From a virus, in IMG/VR virus record IMGVR_UViG_3300029914_000417, positions 1 through 37,439 of that record: a stretch of 37,439 bases of DNA; one strand, 5' to 3'. The number at the start of each line of letters is the position of its first letter. Positions within the stretch are counted from its first letter, which is position 1. The translations under genes and the position numbers were made by a program. The notes beneath the pieces were generated by a model that did no database searches, was not told the origin of the DNA, and saw nothing but the letters and a program-made list of their open reading frames with translations. This document shows, piece after piece, positions 21,481-27,603 of the stretch.

Positions 21481-21882
21481 TTAGGCAAACTTAGCTACAG
21501 GATCTGGAGCCGGTGTCGGTGTCGGCACAGGAGTTACCTGTGGTACCAACTGTGCTACAAAATCCTGATATGCAATACGTACATACTCTTCAATCTCTGC
21601 TGGAGTGACTACAATACCGTCCTTATCCAGCTTAGCGACAGCCCACTTAATGGCAGACTGCAACTTGGCGGGGCCATCCTGAGTGGCATAAAGATCCTCT
21701 ACAAGACGAACTGCATCATAAGCTACCCCTTCCTTAGATGCAACTTCCTGAGCTAGAAGTTCTGCCTCAGCCTTAAGCCGATTGAGAGTTACGACAGGCA
21801 AATATTTGTGAATTAGGATAGCTCCTACTCCACTGGCATAAGTCATAACCGCTCCTGCGAGAGCAACAATAATTTCATTCAT
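21481..21882 (-). CDS. Holin, LLH / superfamily 6 type
   Basis: Holins make the membrane lesion that starts lysis. The 133-residue product has one N-terminal membrane segment (IIVALAGAVMTYASGVGAIL), then a helical soluble part with AEAELLAQEVASKEGVAYDAVRLVED and LQSAIKWAVAKLDKDGI, the layout of LLH-type holins. A Pro/Thr-rich tail (VTPVPTPTPAPDP) ends it. ATG 21882 has AGGAGG eight bases upstream; the frame extends to 21954 but overlaps the preceding gene. The lytic transglycosylase upstream completes a lysis module. Confidence 0.75.
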   Translation of the reverse strand: MNEIIVALAGAVMTYASGVGAILIHKYLPVVTLNRLKAEAELLAQEVASKEGVAYDAVRLVEDLYATQDGPAKLQSAIKWAVAKLDKDGIVVTPAEIEEYVRIAYQDFVAQLVPQVTPVPTPTPAPDPVAKFA

Positions 21883-21923
21883 ATATATCTCCTCCTTTCC
21901 TCGACAGGTTATATAATAAAGTG

Positions 21924-22097
21924 CTAACTGGGAAGATAAAGCATACAATGGCAAACGCCGGTTTCTCTAAATTCTTTGCATTTACATATGTTATCTTCTG
22001 TCTTCTCCAGTTTGCAGGGACAGAAACCCTTGTTACGCCTTAACCCTTCCCTAATTAGTTCTACTATTTCTTTATCTGGATTAATAACGTAGCTCAT
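21924..22097 (-). CDS. Ferredoxin-thioredoxin reductase-like small protein
   Basis: This 57-residue protein starts MSYVINPDKEIVELIREGL and carries CPC (26-28), CKC (38-40) and CHC (49-51), the three Cys pairs of the ferredoxin-thioredoxin reductase catalytic chain, which bind a 4Fe-4S cluster beside an active disulfide. It is about half the length of plant or cyanobacterial FTR chains, but similar minimal versions occur in phages. It could reduce a phage or host redox protein for nucleotide metabolism. GGGG lies nine bases before ATG 22097. Confidence 0.8.
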   Translation of the reverse strand: MSYVINPDKEIVELIREGLRRNKGFCPCKLEKTEDNICKCKEFRETGVCHCMLYLPS

Positions 22098-22125
22098 AAT
22101 CTCTGCCCCTTTTTATTAAGCGTTT

Positions 22126-22701
22126 TTAATTGATTCTTCGTGATGTACGATTGATATATTCAGCATACTTCTCAAAACTTGACATCAAATCATTCCATCC
22201 CTTATACCTATAACAGTCTTTAATTTCTGGAAATGTTTCTTCTTGGTTGTGTGGAGTATCGAAGATATATCCCGATCCACCAGCCTTATTGAAGTCGATA
22301 ATGTTATGAACGCCATCATCAATTAAAAATGATCCTGGAGCGTACAATGCTCCTTTTTTCTTTGCAAAGATAACATTATCTTTTAACACTGGGAGATACT
22401 TTTCAATCCATAAACTTTTCTCCCTCATGCTCTGGCTAAACGCCGCTGAAACGATAAATACCTTCTCTATCCCAATCAATTCAACCAGATGATTTACACT
22501 CTCAATTGCTCCCTCTACAGGGTTTAGCCCATAGATAAATCCTGGTTCAGCTAAGATATCAAAGATTTTTAATCCACATTCAGGTTTAACATAATCAACC
22601 ATATTCCAACCAGCAATCTGTTCATTTGTGAGATTGTCATTATAAATCTCGTTGTATCTCTTAATCCAGGCTGGAACAAGATCAACGATTACATCGTCCA
22701 T
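22126..22701 (-). CDS. 5'(3')-deoxyribonucleotidase-like HAD protein, start unclear
   Basis: A HAD phosphatase related to cytosolic 5'(3')-deoxyribonucleotidases, which dephosphorylate dNMPs: later motifs are FIVSAAFSQSM (motif II), a Lys-rich motif III and FLIDDGVHN (motif IV). The first ATG (22701) gives MDDVIVD and drops the nucleophilic Asp of the FLDMDD motif. In frame, upstream codons read INYLFLD back to a stop at 22725-22723, offering only CTG 22713 or ATC 22722; GGGGTGAT lies well placed for the latter. A rare start codon or a one-base error at the N terminus seems likely. Confidence 0.75.
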   Translation of the reverse strand: MDDVIVDLVPAWIKRYNEIYNDNLTNEQIAGWNMVDYVKPECGLKIFDILAEPGFIYGLNPVEGAIESVNHLVELIGIEKVFIVSAAFSQSMREKSLWIEKYLPVLKDNVIFAKKKGALYAPGSFLIDDGVHNIIDFNKAGGSGYIFDTPHNQEETFPEIKDCYRYKGWNDLMSSFEKYAEYINRTSRRIN

Positions 22702-22703
22702 GT

Positions 22704-23228
22704 CTAAAAACAGGTAGTTGATTTATAATCACCCCACAAGACTTTATGTACGTATTCATTATTAGGACATTTTGAATTAATTCCTCTATTATAACTACTG
22801 ACTGCTTCGTAATAATCACCATGATACATGTTAAGCAAGTACCTCAAAAAGAAAGCCGACATGTCAGTGTTATAATTCGGATCAAATAAATCTTGGTAAG
22901 AATAAGATACATTCATCTTATTTGCAATCCATCTTGCTGTGGTAGGTTTTATCTGACACAATCCAACTTCTCCACAACTACCAATCATGTTGGGATTAAA
23001 TCTACTTTCAACGTACACCAAATCAAAGAACACTGTTTTATCAATACCGTACTTGTCCGCTTTCTCTACAACTAACATCTGAAGGTTTGGGGGACTAGCT
23101 GGCTTGCTCTGAACACTAAATACTACATTTGATTTCTGGGTAGGCTCTGTAGATACATGTGCTGGCAATATCATTGTTAAGATACATACCAACACAATAC
23201 CTACAATAAGTTTATATCGCCTCAACAT
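22704..23228 (-). CDS. Lytic transglycosylase (SLT family)
   Basis: A 174-residue secreted or anchored muralytic enzyme. Residues 1-25 (RRYKLIVGIVLVCILTMILP) form a signal peptide or membrane anchor. The SLT domain begins near 45: ESRFNPN (74-80) supplies the catalytic Glu74, GEVGLCQIKPTTA (86-98) is the second signature, and VSSYNRG the third. Two cysteines in the motif region are uncommon. It could act as endolysin or as a host-wall-opening enzyme; the nearby LLH holin favours a lysis role. Its stop overlaps the start region of the nucleotidase. Confidence 0.88.
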   Translation of the reverse strand: MLRRYKLIVGIVLVCILTMILPAHVSTEPTQKSNVVFSVQSKPASPPNLQMLVVEKADKYGIDKTVFFDLVYVESRFNPNMIGSCGEVGLCQIKPTTARWIANKMNVSYSYQDLFDPNYNTDMSAFFLRYLLNMYHGDYYEAVSSYNRGINSKCPNNEYVHKVLWGDYKSTTCF

Positions 23229-23457
23229 CTTCTTCCGCCGCTTCCAAGATACCTACGGTTTCTTTAAGCCAACGCTCCAATAACTCATCATTATCTAGTC
23301 CCACAAACCCAACATCTGAACGGAAATCATGAATTAACATCTCAGCAAATAATACGAAGCTCATGTCCTTTGAAAGATTTCTTGTAATTCTCCAATACTT
23401 TTCAAGCAAAGAAGATATCCTGGCAATCCTATTATCTGCCTCTTTACATTCACTCAC
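23212..23457 (-). CDS. Hypothetical protein, 81 aa
   Basis: Starts at GTG 23457 with GGAGAGG five bases upstream and overlaps the transglycosylase by 17 bases. The sequence is helical and acidic (RISSLLEKYWRITRNLSKDM, ELLERWLKETVGILEAAEED). No motif recognised. It is the first gene after the promoter at 23513-23541. Confidence 0.7.
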   Translation of the reverse strand: MSECKEADNRIARISSLLEKYWRITRNLSKDMSFVLFAEMLIHDFRSDVGFVGLDNDELLERWLKETVGILEAAEEDVEAI

Positions 23458-23512
23458 TTAACCCTCTCCTTTGTTTTACTAAATTGGACTAACTTTTCTT
23501 GCTCACTTGTAT

Positions 23513-23541
23513 ATTATATCACATATTATAACCGATTGCAA
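23513..23541 (-). promoter_or_regulatory. Promoter of the lysis block
   Basis: TTGCAA (23541-23536), spacer TCGGTTATAATATGTGA (17) and TATAAT (23518-23513), with TG one base before the -10. It belongs to the family with a conserved spacer, though the match is looser, and reads into the 81-residue gene, transglycosylase, nucleotidase and holin. Confidence 0.8.
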
Positions 23542-23546
23542 CCTTT

Positions 23547-23714
23547 TTATCTAACTAAATTCATTGCATATAATATCCAAACTAAACATCCAGCAGAAAT
23601 TAAAGAATCTATTGCAACGATAGGTGCCTTTAGTCTGCCATCAAAAATATTAACAATCATGCTCAAAAAAACTAATCCGAAAAAACACCATCCTGTAATA
23701 TAGAACCACTCCAT
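23547..23714 (-). CDS. Small membrane protein, 55 aa
   Basis: ATG 23714 has AAAGGAG eight bases upstream; the open frame extends to 23849 but that part overlaps the upstream gene. Two membrane segments are visible (FYITGWCFFGLVFLSMIV and SLISAGCLVWILYAM) joined by a short polar loop. Unrecognised; its stop lies just before the lysis-block promoter. Confidence 0.65.
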   Translation of the reverse strand: MEWFYITGWCFFGLVFLSMIVNIFDGRLKAPIVAIDSLISAGCLVWILYAMNLVR

Positions 23715-23730
23715 AGTCATTTCTCCTTTC

Positions 23731-24117
23731 CTAACACATTGTATTGTACATTGCCGGTAAAGCACAGTTGCAAAAGCCACTCCCACCATTAGCAGGGTTA
23801 TTAGAACAACCAGCACAGGGATTATAATTTCCCCAGGTGGCTGTATCATAAGGAACTACCCATTGCTTCACTGGAGCTGTTGGGATGAGCTTCTTGTTCA
23901 TATTAATTACCTTGCTACACGCAGAACAGATATCTATGTTTGGAAACATATCTTTATCAATCAAACAGTCTGGACAATTATAAGTATTTTTCGTCACTCG
24001 GCGTTCCTCCTGTCTATTAATTTCCTTTACCTTCAATAATAACTTCCTATCTGTCTCTAGCTTTCTTTCAATAAATCTCTTAGCATCATTCCCACTAAGA
24101 ACAGGACGCTCTCTCAT
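23731..24117 (-). CDS. Cys-rich protein with zinc-ribbon-like motif, 128 aa
   Basis: Residues 1-45 are basic and helical. NCPDCLIDK and ICSACSKVI then form a CxxC...CxxC zinc-ribbon-like module. The C terminus is Gly/Asn-rich with more cysteines (CAGCSNNPANGGSGFCNCA). Metal or iron-sulfur binding is likely; a DNA or RNA role is possible. Only a weak GGTTAA precedes ATG 24117. Confidence 0.65.
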   Translation of the reverse strand: MRERPVLSGNDAKRFIERKLETDRKLLLKVKEINRQEERRVTKNTYNCPDCLIDKDMFPNIDICSACSKVINMNKKLIPTAPVKQWVVPYDTATWGNYNPCAGCSNNPANGGSGFCNCALPAMYNTMC

Positions 24118-24170
24118 ATTAACCGGTATAATAATCTACCCCATAATTACTTGTAAAATGGCGCTATCTC

Positions 24171-24347
24171 TTAATAACCTAATATCAAAAAAATTAATGC
24201 AACTGCACAAAGACAAAAAAAGCATGGAAACAAAATATTAAATAGCTTAGTTGTCTTAGGATTTCTATGATTTAAAGACAAAACAAACACTAAATCAAGA
24301 CCAGCTAAACCGCAACATATTTGGCCTATTTTACATAGATATAGCAT
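24171..24347 (-). CDS. Small membrane protein, 58 aa
   Basis: A short frame with GGAG eight bases before ATG 24347. Two hydrophobic segments (CCGLAGLDLVFVLSL and FPCFFCLCAVALIFLILGY) flank a basic loop HRNPKTTKL. It lies directly downstream of the structured stretch at 24370-24494, which could control it. Function unknown. Confidence 0.6.
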   Translation of the reverse strand: MLYLCKIGQICCGLAGLDLVFVLSLNHRNPKTTKLFNILFPCFFCLCAVALIFLILGY

Positions 24348-24369
24348 AATGCTTACTCCATTCTTAATT

Positions 24370-24494
24370 TGGTTGCGGGAGGGATTAATGCCTCTTCACC
24401 CTCGCATCCTGACCCTATGCCAGCATGAGGCATAATCTATTGCCATACTACCCAGGAATGCTCTTTTATATGGCGTATAACTACATCACCGCAA
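24370..24494 (-). ncRNA. Candidate structured RNA with tRNA-like 3' end
   Basis: This 152-base gene-free stretch can fold, on the minus strand, into four stems: TTGCGG (24494-24489) with CCGCAA (24378-24373); GCATTCCTG (24461-24453) with CAGGATGC (24411-24404), one bulge; TATGCC/GGCATA (24434-24429, 24421-24416) with a 7-base loop; GAGGG/CCCTC (24403-24399, 24383-24379). The last three strands meet without unpaired bases, and CCA follows the closing stem (24372-24370). It is too long and irregular for an ordinary tRNA. It could be a leader element of the 58-residue gene or a decayed tRNA-like gene. Confidence 0.4.
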
Positions 24495-24499
24495 AAGGC

Positions 24500-25042
24500 T
24501 TATAACTGATTATCTAGAATATCTAATATATCACCATGTATTTGTTCTACTCCTACTTTATTTCCTTTTACCACTCTACATTTAATGTCATTGTCAATAA
24601 GCAAGTCCTTAATTTGACGATCCTTAACAATGGCTTCTTCTTCGCTTTGCGTTCTACCCGCAGTCATATATGGTTTGTCTCTTTCAATGAAATAATTAAT
24701 GCTGTTAAATTCCTTGAATAGACTTAATACCATTTTAGAAAAGTATTGATATGCCTCTCTATCATCATTGAGATAAACGAGGGATAAGGGCAACGGAGAA
24801 TCAGTAACAATTACATCAACCTTACCTATTAATCGCTTAACCCTAAAGTGTTGTTTACCAAAAATGTATATCTGATCTTCAAGGGCAACTCTTCTTTCTT
24901 CCCATGTTAAATCCTTAGCAAACTCTGGAGCAAGTTCAGCATTGACTCCATCCCATTTTAATAAACCACACAGGGTATAGGCTGTTGAACTTTTACCGGC
25001 ACTTGGGCCAGCGAACAAATTCACAAGTAAAGTATCAGTCAT
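24500..25042 (-). CDS. P-loop nucleotide kinase-like ATPase
   Basis: A 180-residue P-loop protein with Walker A GPSAGKSS (12-19), Walker B-like VIVTDSPLPLSL (about 75-86) and a possible LID segment near RDKPYMTAGRTQSEEE. The overall plan resembles AAA_28/NadR-type kinases, a class common in phages. Substrate unknown; a nucleoside or nucleotide is likely, given the deoxyribosyltransferase-like neighbour. AAGGAGG precedes ATG 25042, at the end of a roughly 140-base leader with potential pseudoknot structure. Confidence 0.75.
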   Translation of the reverse strand: MTDTLLVNLFAGPSAGKSSTAYTLCGLLKWDGVNAELAPEFAKDLTWEERRVALEDQIYIFGKQHFRVKRLIGKVDVIVTDSPLPLSLVYLNDDREAYQYFSKMVLSLFKEFNSINYFIERDKPYMTAGRTQSEEEAIVKDRQIKDLLIDNDIKCRVVKGNKVGVEQIHGDILDILDNQL

Positions 25043-25062
25043 CTTGTCCTCCTTAATTAATT

Positions 25063-25161
25063 GGGATGGTCAGTCCTTCTAACCGCCATCCCCTTTCTTC
25101 AACTGTCAGGTTATCGCTTTTAACACTCTATTCTTACGCACCCGACTAACCTCAGATAGAG
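25063..25161 (-). promoter_or_regulatory. Structured 5' leader, pseudoknot plus hairpin, of the P-loop kinase gene
   Basis: After the promoter at 25188-25216 the leader contains CTCTAT (25161-25156), AGGTTA (25152-25147), ATAGAG (25131-25126) and TAACCT (25113-25108). The first pairs with the third and the second with the fourth, an H-type pseudoknot order. A later hairpin (GGGATGG/CCATCCC, 25092-25063, with an alternative inner stem GGTTAG/CTGACC) ends just before AATTAATTAAGGAGG. The layout resembles a translational riboswitch, but 6 bp matches can occur by chance. Confidence 0.4.
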
Positions 25162-25187
25162 CGTAGAAGGCTTAATGAACTAAACAC

Positions 25188-25216
25188 ACTATATCGTACA
25201 TATGTTCGTATGTCAA
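25188..25216 (-). promoter_or_regulatory. Promoter with palindromic spacer
   Basis: TTGACA (25216-25211), spacer TACGAACATATGTACGA (17) and TATAGT (25193-25188). The spacer holds the near-palindrome CGAACATATGTACG (25208-25195), a likely operator. It lacks the TATAAG spacer motif of its relatives, so it is probably controlled differently. It drives the P-loop kinase gene. Confidence 0.75.
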
Positions 25217-25221
25217 GTCTC

Positions 25222-25644
25222 TTAAAAGGGGATTGCCTCTTCATTCATTCTGTTAAGAAAATTTGCAACATCGTTTAAGAGATCAAAAACTGTCCCACCA
25301 TTATTAGCAACCATCTTCATCGTCTGCCGCAAGGACTTCATCTGTCCTTCGCTAAATACTAGGTTCCCATCTGTATCCAATACACAGAATAATGTTTTAT
25401 CAGGACGCTTATTGCTATCGTCAACAACCTCTGCAATCGAGTAAACACCTATCATACGAGGAGTTATAACATACAAACAATAGTCGCATTCTTTTCGCTG
25501 TCTGATTTCTTCATCCTGACATTCAGGAGTCCAATCTTCCACGACTGGATTAAAATACTCTATCTCCAGCATAGGGATTAATCTGTCTCGCCAATCGCTA
25601 TCATTACAAGTACCACCAAGGAAAACCTTAATCATAGATACCAT
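25222..25644 (-). CDS. Nucleoside 2-deoxyribosyltransferase-like protein
   Basis: The core begins MIKVFLGGTCNDSDWRDRL, a Rossmann-like strand and loop, followed by RKECDYCLYVITPRMIGVYS and IAEVVDDSNKRPDKTLFCV, where the Glu could be the nucleophile. This matches the nucleoside 2-deoxyribosyltransferase/DUF4406-like fold, which moves or hydrolyses deoxyribosyl groups. ATG 25644 has GGAGGT four to five bases upstream; ATG 25635 is the alternative. The frame runs further upstream, but into the tRNA-Gln gene. About 140 residues is typical. Its stop is close to the promoter at 25188-25216. Confidence 0.75.
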   Translation of the reverse strand: MVSMIKVFLGGTCNDSDWRDRLIPMLEIEYFNPVVEDWTPECQDEEIRQRKECDYCLYVITPRMIGVYSIAEVVDDSNKRPDKTLFCVLDTDGNLVFSEGQMKSLRQTMKMVANNGGTVFDLLNDVANFLNRMNEEAIPF

Positions 25645-25664
25645 ATTTACCTCCATGAATAAAT

Positions 25665-25741
25665 TGGCTTGGGAGGCAGGCTTTGAACCTGCAAGCTCCG
25701 AGGTCAAAGCTCGGTGAGTCTACCCGTTCCTCTACTCCCAA
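25665..25741 (-). tRNA. tRNA-Gln (TTG)
   Basis: Acceptor TTGGGAG/CTCCCAA, anticodon stem CCGAG/CTCGG with loop CTTTGAC, T-arm GCAGGTTCAAAGCCTGC, G73 and encoded CCA. T1-A72 and G73 match glutamine identity. It lies just upstream of the deoxyribosyltransferase-like gene. Confidence 0.92.
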
Positions 25742-25939
25742 ATTTAGTCACTAACCTGTTGCCGACATCTTCTATCTTTGTGCTTATAATATTTCTTCCA
25801 GTATCCTTTAACCCGATAGTATCTTGACATCCCATTATTTCCCGACAGGGAGGATTCCACGAACGTCGGGCCAGATACTTCCTGATTGTCAGCGGCATTG
25901 GGAAGCCCACGATAAAAACATACATTTCAGATTAAAATT
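25742..25939 (-). other. Gene-poor spacer between tRNA-Gln and tRNA-Asp
   Basis: This 198-base stretch has no convincing gene. An open frame of 73 codons (25704-25925) starts without a ribosome binding site and ends inside tRNA-Gln; its middle (WNPPCREIMGCQDTIGL) looks protein-like, so it may be a decayed gene. A CCCGAC/GTCGGG inverted repeat occurs within it. Confidence 0.3.
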
Positions 25940-26014
25940 TGGCGGAGCTACGGGTAGTTGAAACCCGATCTTCTGCGTGACAGGCAGATGTAATAGCCGT
26001 TATACCATAACTCC
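25940..26014 (-). tRNA. tRNA-Asp (GTC)
   Basis: Acceptor GGAGTTA/TAGCTCC, anticodon stem TCTGC/GCAGA with loop CTGTCAC, G73 and encoded CCA; the T-loop reads TTTCAAC rather than TTCGAAT. The discriminator G73 fits aspartate. Confidence 0.9.
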
Positions 26015-26017
26015 GCT

Positions 26018-26093
26018 TGGTGGCTCCGAGAGGTTTCTAGCCTCTGACGTTTGGATTTTCAGTCCAACACTCTTCCATCTGAGTTACGAAGCC
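26018..26093 (-). tRNA. tRNA-Phe (GAA)
   Basis: Acceptor GGCTTCG/CGGAGCC, anticodon stem TTGGA/TCCAA with loop CTGAAAA, T-arm AGAGG/CCTCT with loop CTAGAAA, A73 and encoded CCA. Only three bases separate it from tRNA-Asp. Confidence 0.9.
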
Positions 26094-26098
26094 TTAGC

Positions 26099-26170
26099 TG
26101 GCACATGAGAGATTCAAACTCCCATCCATTGTCGGTAAAGACATGCTCTAATCAGTTGAGCTAATGCACC
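26099..26170 (-). tRNA. tRNA-Val (TAC) candidate with short anticodon loop and no CCA
   Basis: Acceptor GGTGCAT/ATGTGCC (two G-T pairs), TTAGCTCAACTGATTAGAGC D-arm, T-arm GGGAGTTTGAATCTCTC, A73. The 3' end is not encoded as CCA (GCT follows). The anticodon stem TGTC/GACA leaves TTTACC, one base short of the normal seven, so TAC (Val) is only the best reading. It could be functional with host CCA addition, or decaying. Confidence 0.65.
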
Positions 26171-26189
26171 ATTTTTAAACCACTTTTAT

Positions 26190-26218
26190 ATTATATCATA
26201 TCTTATACGTGTTGTCAA
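26190..26218 (-). promoter_or_regulatory. Promoter with conserved spacer, ahead of tRNA cluster
   Basis: TTGACA (26218-26213), spacer ACACGTATAAGATATGA (17) and TATAAT (26195-26190). It starts about 15 bases before tRNA-Val and should drive Val, Phe, Asp, Gln and perhaps the deoxyribosyltransferase-like gene. Confidence 0.85.
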
Positions 26219-26232
26219 TCAATTTAATTAAA

Positions 26233-26306
26233 TGGAGCGAATAAAGAGTTTCGAACTCTTACCCCCAACTTGGAAGGATGGGATGCTACCGTTACACCAT
26301 ATCCGC
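26233..26306 (-). tRNA. tRNA-Gly (TCC)
   Basis: Acceptor GCGGATA with TATTCGC, ATGGTGTAACGGTAGCAT D-arm typical of bacterial tRNA-Gly, anticodon loop CTTCCAA, T-arm GAGTTCGAAACTC, T73 and encoded CCA. Confidence 0.9.
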
Positions 26307-26327
26307 ACATTATTAAAACCAACATTT

Positions 26328-26597
26328 TTATTCGTCCAACAAAGCAATCTCGATCTCATCATAACTATCTCCAAATGCAATATCTCTAATTCTGATACCA
26401 GAGAATGTCTTTAACACCAAACTATCACTATATGCCTTTTTGTAATAAGCTAATTTTGCATCGAAGTTATCACATGGATTAATGATTACTTCTGGTTCAG
26501 GAAAACCATCCATTTCAATCATGACTCCAATATACTCTGATTTATTAAGCCTAGCTTCTTTAAAGCATTCTTCAATATCTACCATAGATAATCCCAT
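26328..26597 (-). CDS. Hypothetical protein, 89 aa
   Basis: ATG 26597 has GAGGGG seven bases upstream; the frame reaches back to TTG 26618, which lies inside that site. Alpha/beta, acidic protein (MVDIEECFKEARLNKSEYIG, VMIEMDGFPEPEVIINP). Unrecognised. It is the first gene after the promoter at 26629-26657 and precedes tRNA-Gly. Confidence 0.7.
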   Translation of the reverse strand: MGLSMVDIEECFKEARLNKSEYIGVMIEMDGFPEPEVIINPCDNFDAKLAYYKKAYSDSLVLKTFSGIRIRDIAFGDSYDEIEIALLDE

Positions 26598-26628
26598 ATT
26601 AAAACCCCTCTTCCTCAATCACTATTAT

Positions 26629-26657
26629 ATTATATCATATCTTATAGGATATGTCAA
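26629..26657 (-). promoter_or_regulatory. Promoter with conserved spacer
   Basis: TTGACA (26657-26652), spacer TATCCTATAAGATATGA (17) and TATAAT (26634-26629). As at 16905-16933, the -35 overlaps the stop codon of the upstream gene. It drives the 89-residue gene and probably tRNA-Gly. Confidence 0.85.
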
Positions 26658-26875
26658 GCTAATTGTTCTAACATCTTTTCTAAATCTCCACGATAGATAA
26701 GTTCATGGATAAAGTAGTAAGGCCCATTAGGATCATCATTCCATTCCGAACTTACGAGACATGGATATTGTTCAGGATCATTATAATGTCTATGTTTGTA
26801 ACTAAAGTCTTTATCTAGTCCATCTTTGTAGGCTTTCCACTCTGCGTCATTATTGATTCTTGTCATCCTATCCAT
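26654..26875 (-). CDS. Hypothetical protein, 73 aa
   Basis: ATG 26875 follows GGGG at 5 bases; the ATG at 26890 is in the same frame but less well placed. The product has a DNA- or RNA-binding flavour (MDRMTRINNDAEWKAYKDGL, HRHYNDPEQYP), rich in Asp, Tyr and Arg. Not recognised. It overlaps the preceding gene by 13 bases. Confidence 0.65.
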   Translation of the reverse strand: MDRMTRINNDAEWKAYKDGLDKDFSYKHRHYNDPEQYPCLVSSEWNDDPNGPYYFIHELIYRGDLEKMLEQLA

Positions 26876-27054
26876 CTTAACCCCTGCCATTTACAGAATT
26901 CATTATAATTAAAATAATTTGATTCATACTCTTCTTCCCACGAAGCTATCTCAAGCCATCTTATTTCATAATCAATGGTTTTTGGAAACAAGAGAAACTG
27001 AGTTCTTATTCTCCTATTACCATTCTTTGGCCCAGGTTTAATTTCGAAGCGCAT
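26863..27054 (-). CDS. Hypothetical protein, 63 aa
   Basis: ATG 27054 directly follows the upstream stop and has GGGAG at good spacing. Begins MRFEIKPGPKNGNRRIRTQF and continues LLFPKTIDYEIRWLEIASWE; it is rich in aromatic residues and compact. I have the impression of a recurrent small phage protein but cannot name it. Confidence 0.65.
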   Translation of the reverse strand: MRFEIKPGPKNGNRRIRTQFLLFPKTIDYEIRWLEIASWEEEYESNYFNYNEFCKWQGLRWIG

Positions 27055-27237
27055 TTATCTTCTCCCTTTCCACTCACGATATTTACCGACTGGATTGTGC
27101 TTGCAATAGTAACAGTTATTAATATTTGGTTCTTTATCACTTGAAATTAATGTAGCTGTCATTGCTTCAATCTCATTGCTAGAAGGAACAATATCGTCAA
27201 AACTATAGATTTCACGCTTTGTAACTTCCTCAATCAT
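27055..27237 (-). CDS. Hypothetical protein, 60 aa, with CxxC
   Basis: ATG 27237 overlaps the stop of a 25-codon gene as ATGA. An acidic N-terminal part is followed by NNCYYCKHNPVGKYREWKGR, a CxxC-type metal-binding end. Function unknown. Confidence 0.6.
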   Translation of the reverse strand: MIEEVTKREIYSFDDIVPSSNEIEAMTATLISSDKEPNINNCYYCKHNPVGKYREWKGRR

Positions 27238-27311
27238 ATCTCCAATAACTCTTCCTGATAAATCTTTTTGCGCTTAGTAAATGTTGTAATCTCTTCAGAT
27301 ATTTTTCTCAT
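27234..27311 (-). CDS. Micro-protein, 25 aa
   Basis: GGAG precedes ATG 27311 by ten bases, and the TGA overlaps the next ATG. The product is a charged helix (MRKISEEITTFTKRKKIYQE). Its snug fit, one base after the upstream stop, supports translation, perhaps mainly to couple expression. Confidence 0.5.
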   Translation of the reverse strand: MRKISEEITTFTKRKKIYQEELLEI

Positions 27312-27312
27312 A

Positions 27313-27588
27313 TTATTTAATCTCCCCAATGATTCTGTCTTTCTTCTTTACCGCAACCCACTCAAATGTACCACACAGCATTGACACGACAAGCAGTGCT
27401 ACTAGCCAAAGCAGATTCCAATAATTCTGAGTAACCAATAACAGGTTACAAATAAATATCATTGCCAAGACTTCAATAATTGAGGCAGATGGCTTAGTAG
27501 TCCATTGCCATAACTCAATCAATAGGTTTGTCGCAGATACTCTTCTGCTCATATCTTCTTTTGTTTCTTTATTACTAGACATCACCAT
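27313..27588 (-). CDS. Membrane protein, 91 aa
   Basis: ATG 27588 follows GGGATGG. Polar N terminus of 30 residues, then two membrane segments (ASIIEVLAMIFICNLLLV and NLLWLVALLVVSMLCGTF), and a basic tail VAVKKKDRIIGEIK. No known family recognised. Confidence 0.7.
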   Translation of the reverse strand: MVMSSNKETKEDMSRRVSATNLLIELWQWTTKPSASIIEVLAMIFICNLLLVTQNYWNLLWLVALLVVSMLCGTFEWVAVKKKDRIIGEIK

Positions 27589-27603
27589 AGATTACCATCC
27601 CTT

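Noticed and set aside
25704-25925. 73-codon open frame over the tRNA-Gln 5' end
   Set aside because: No ribosome binding site, and the stop lies inside a well-formed tRNA gene. Kept only as a possible decayed gene in the spacer entry.
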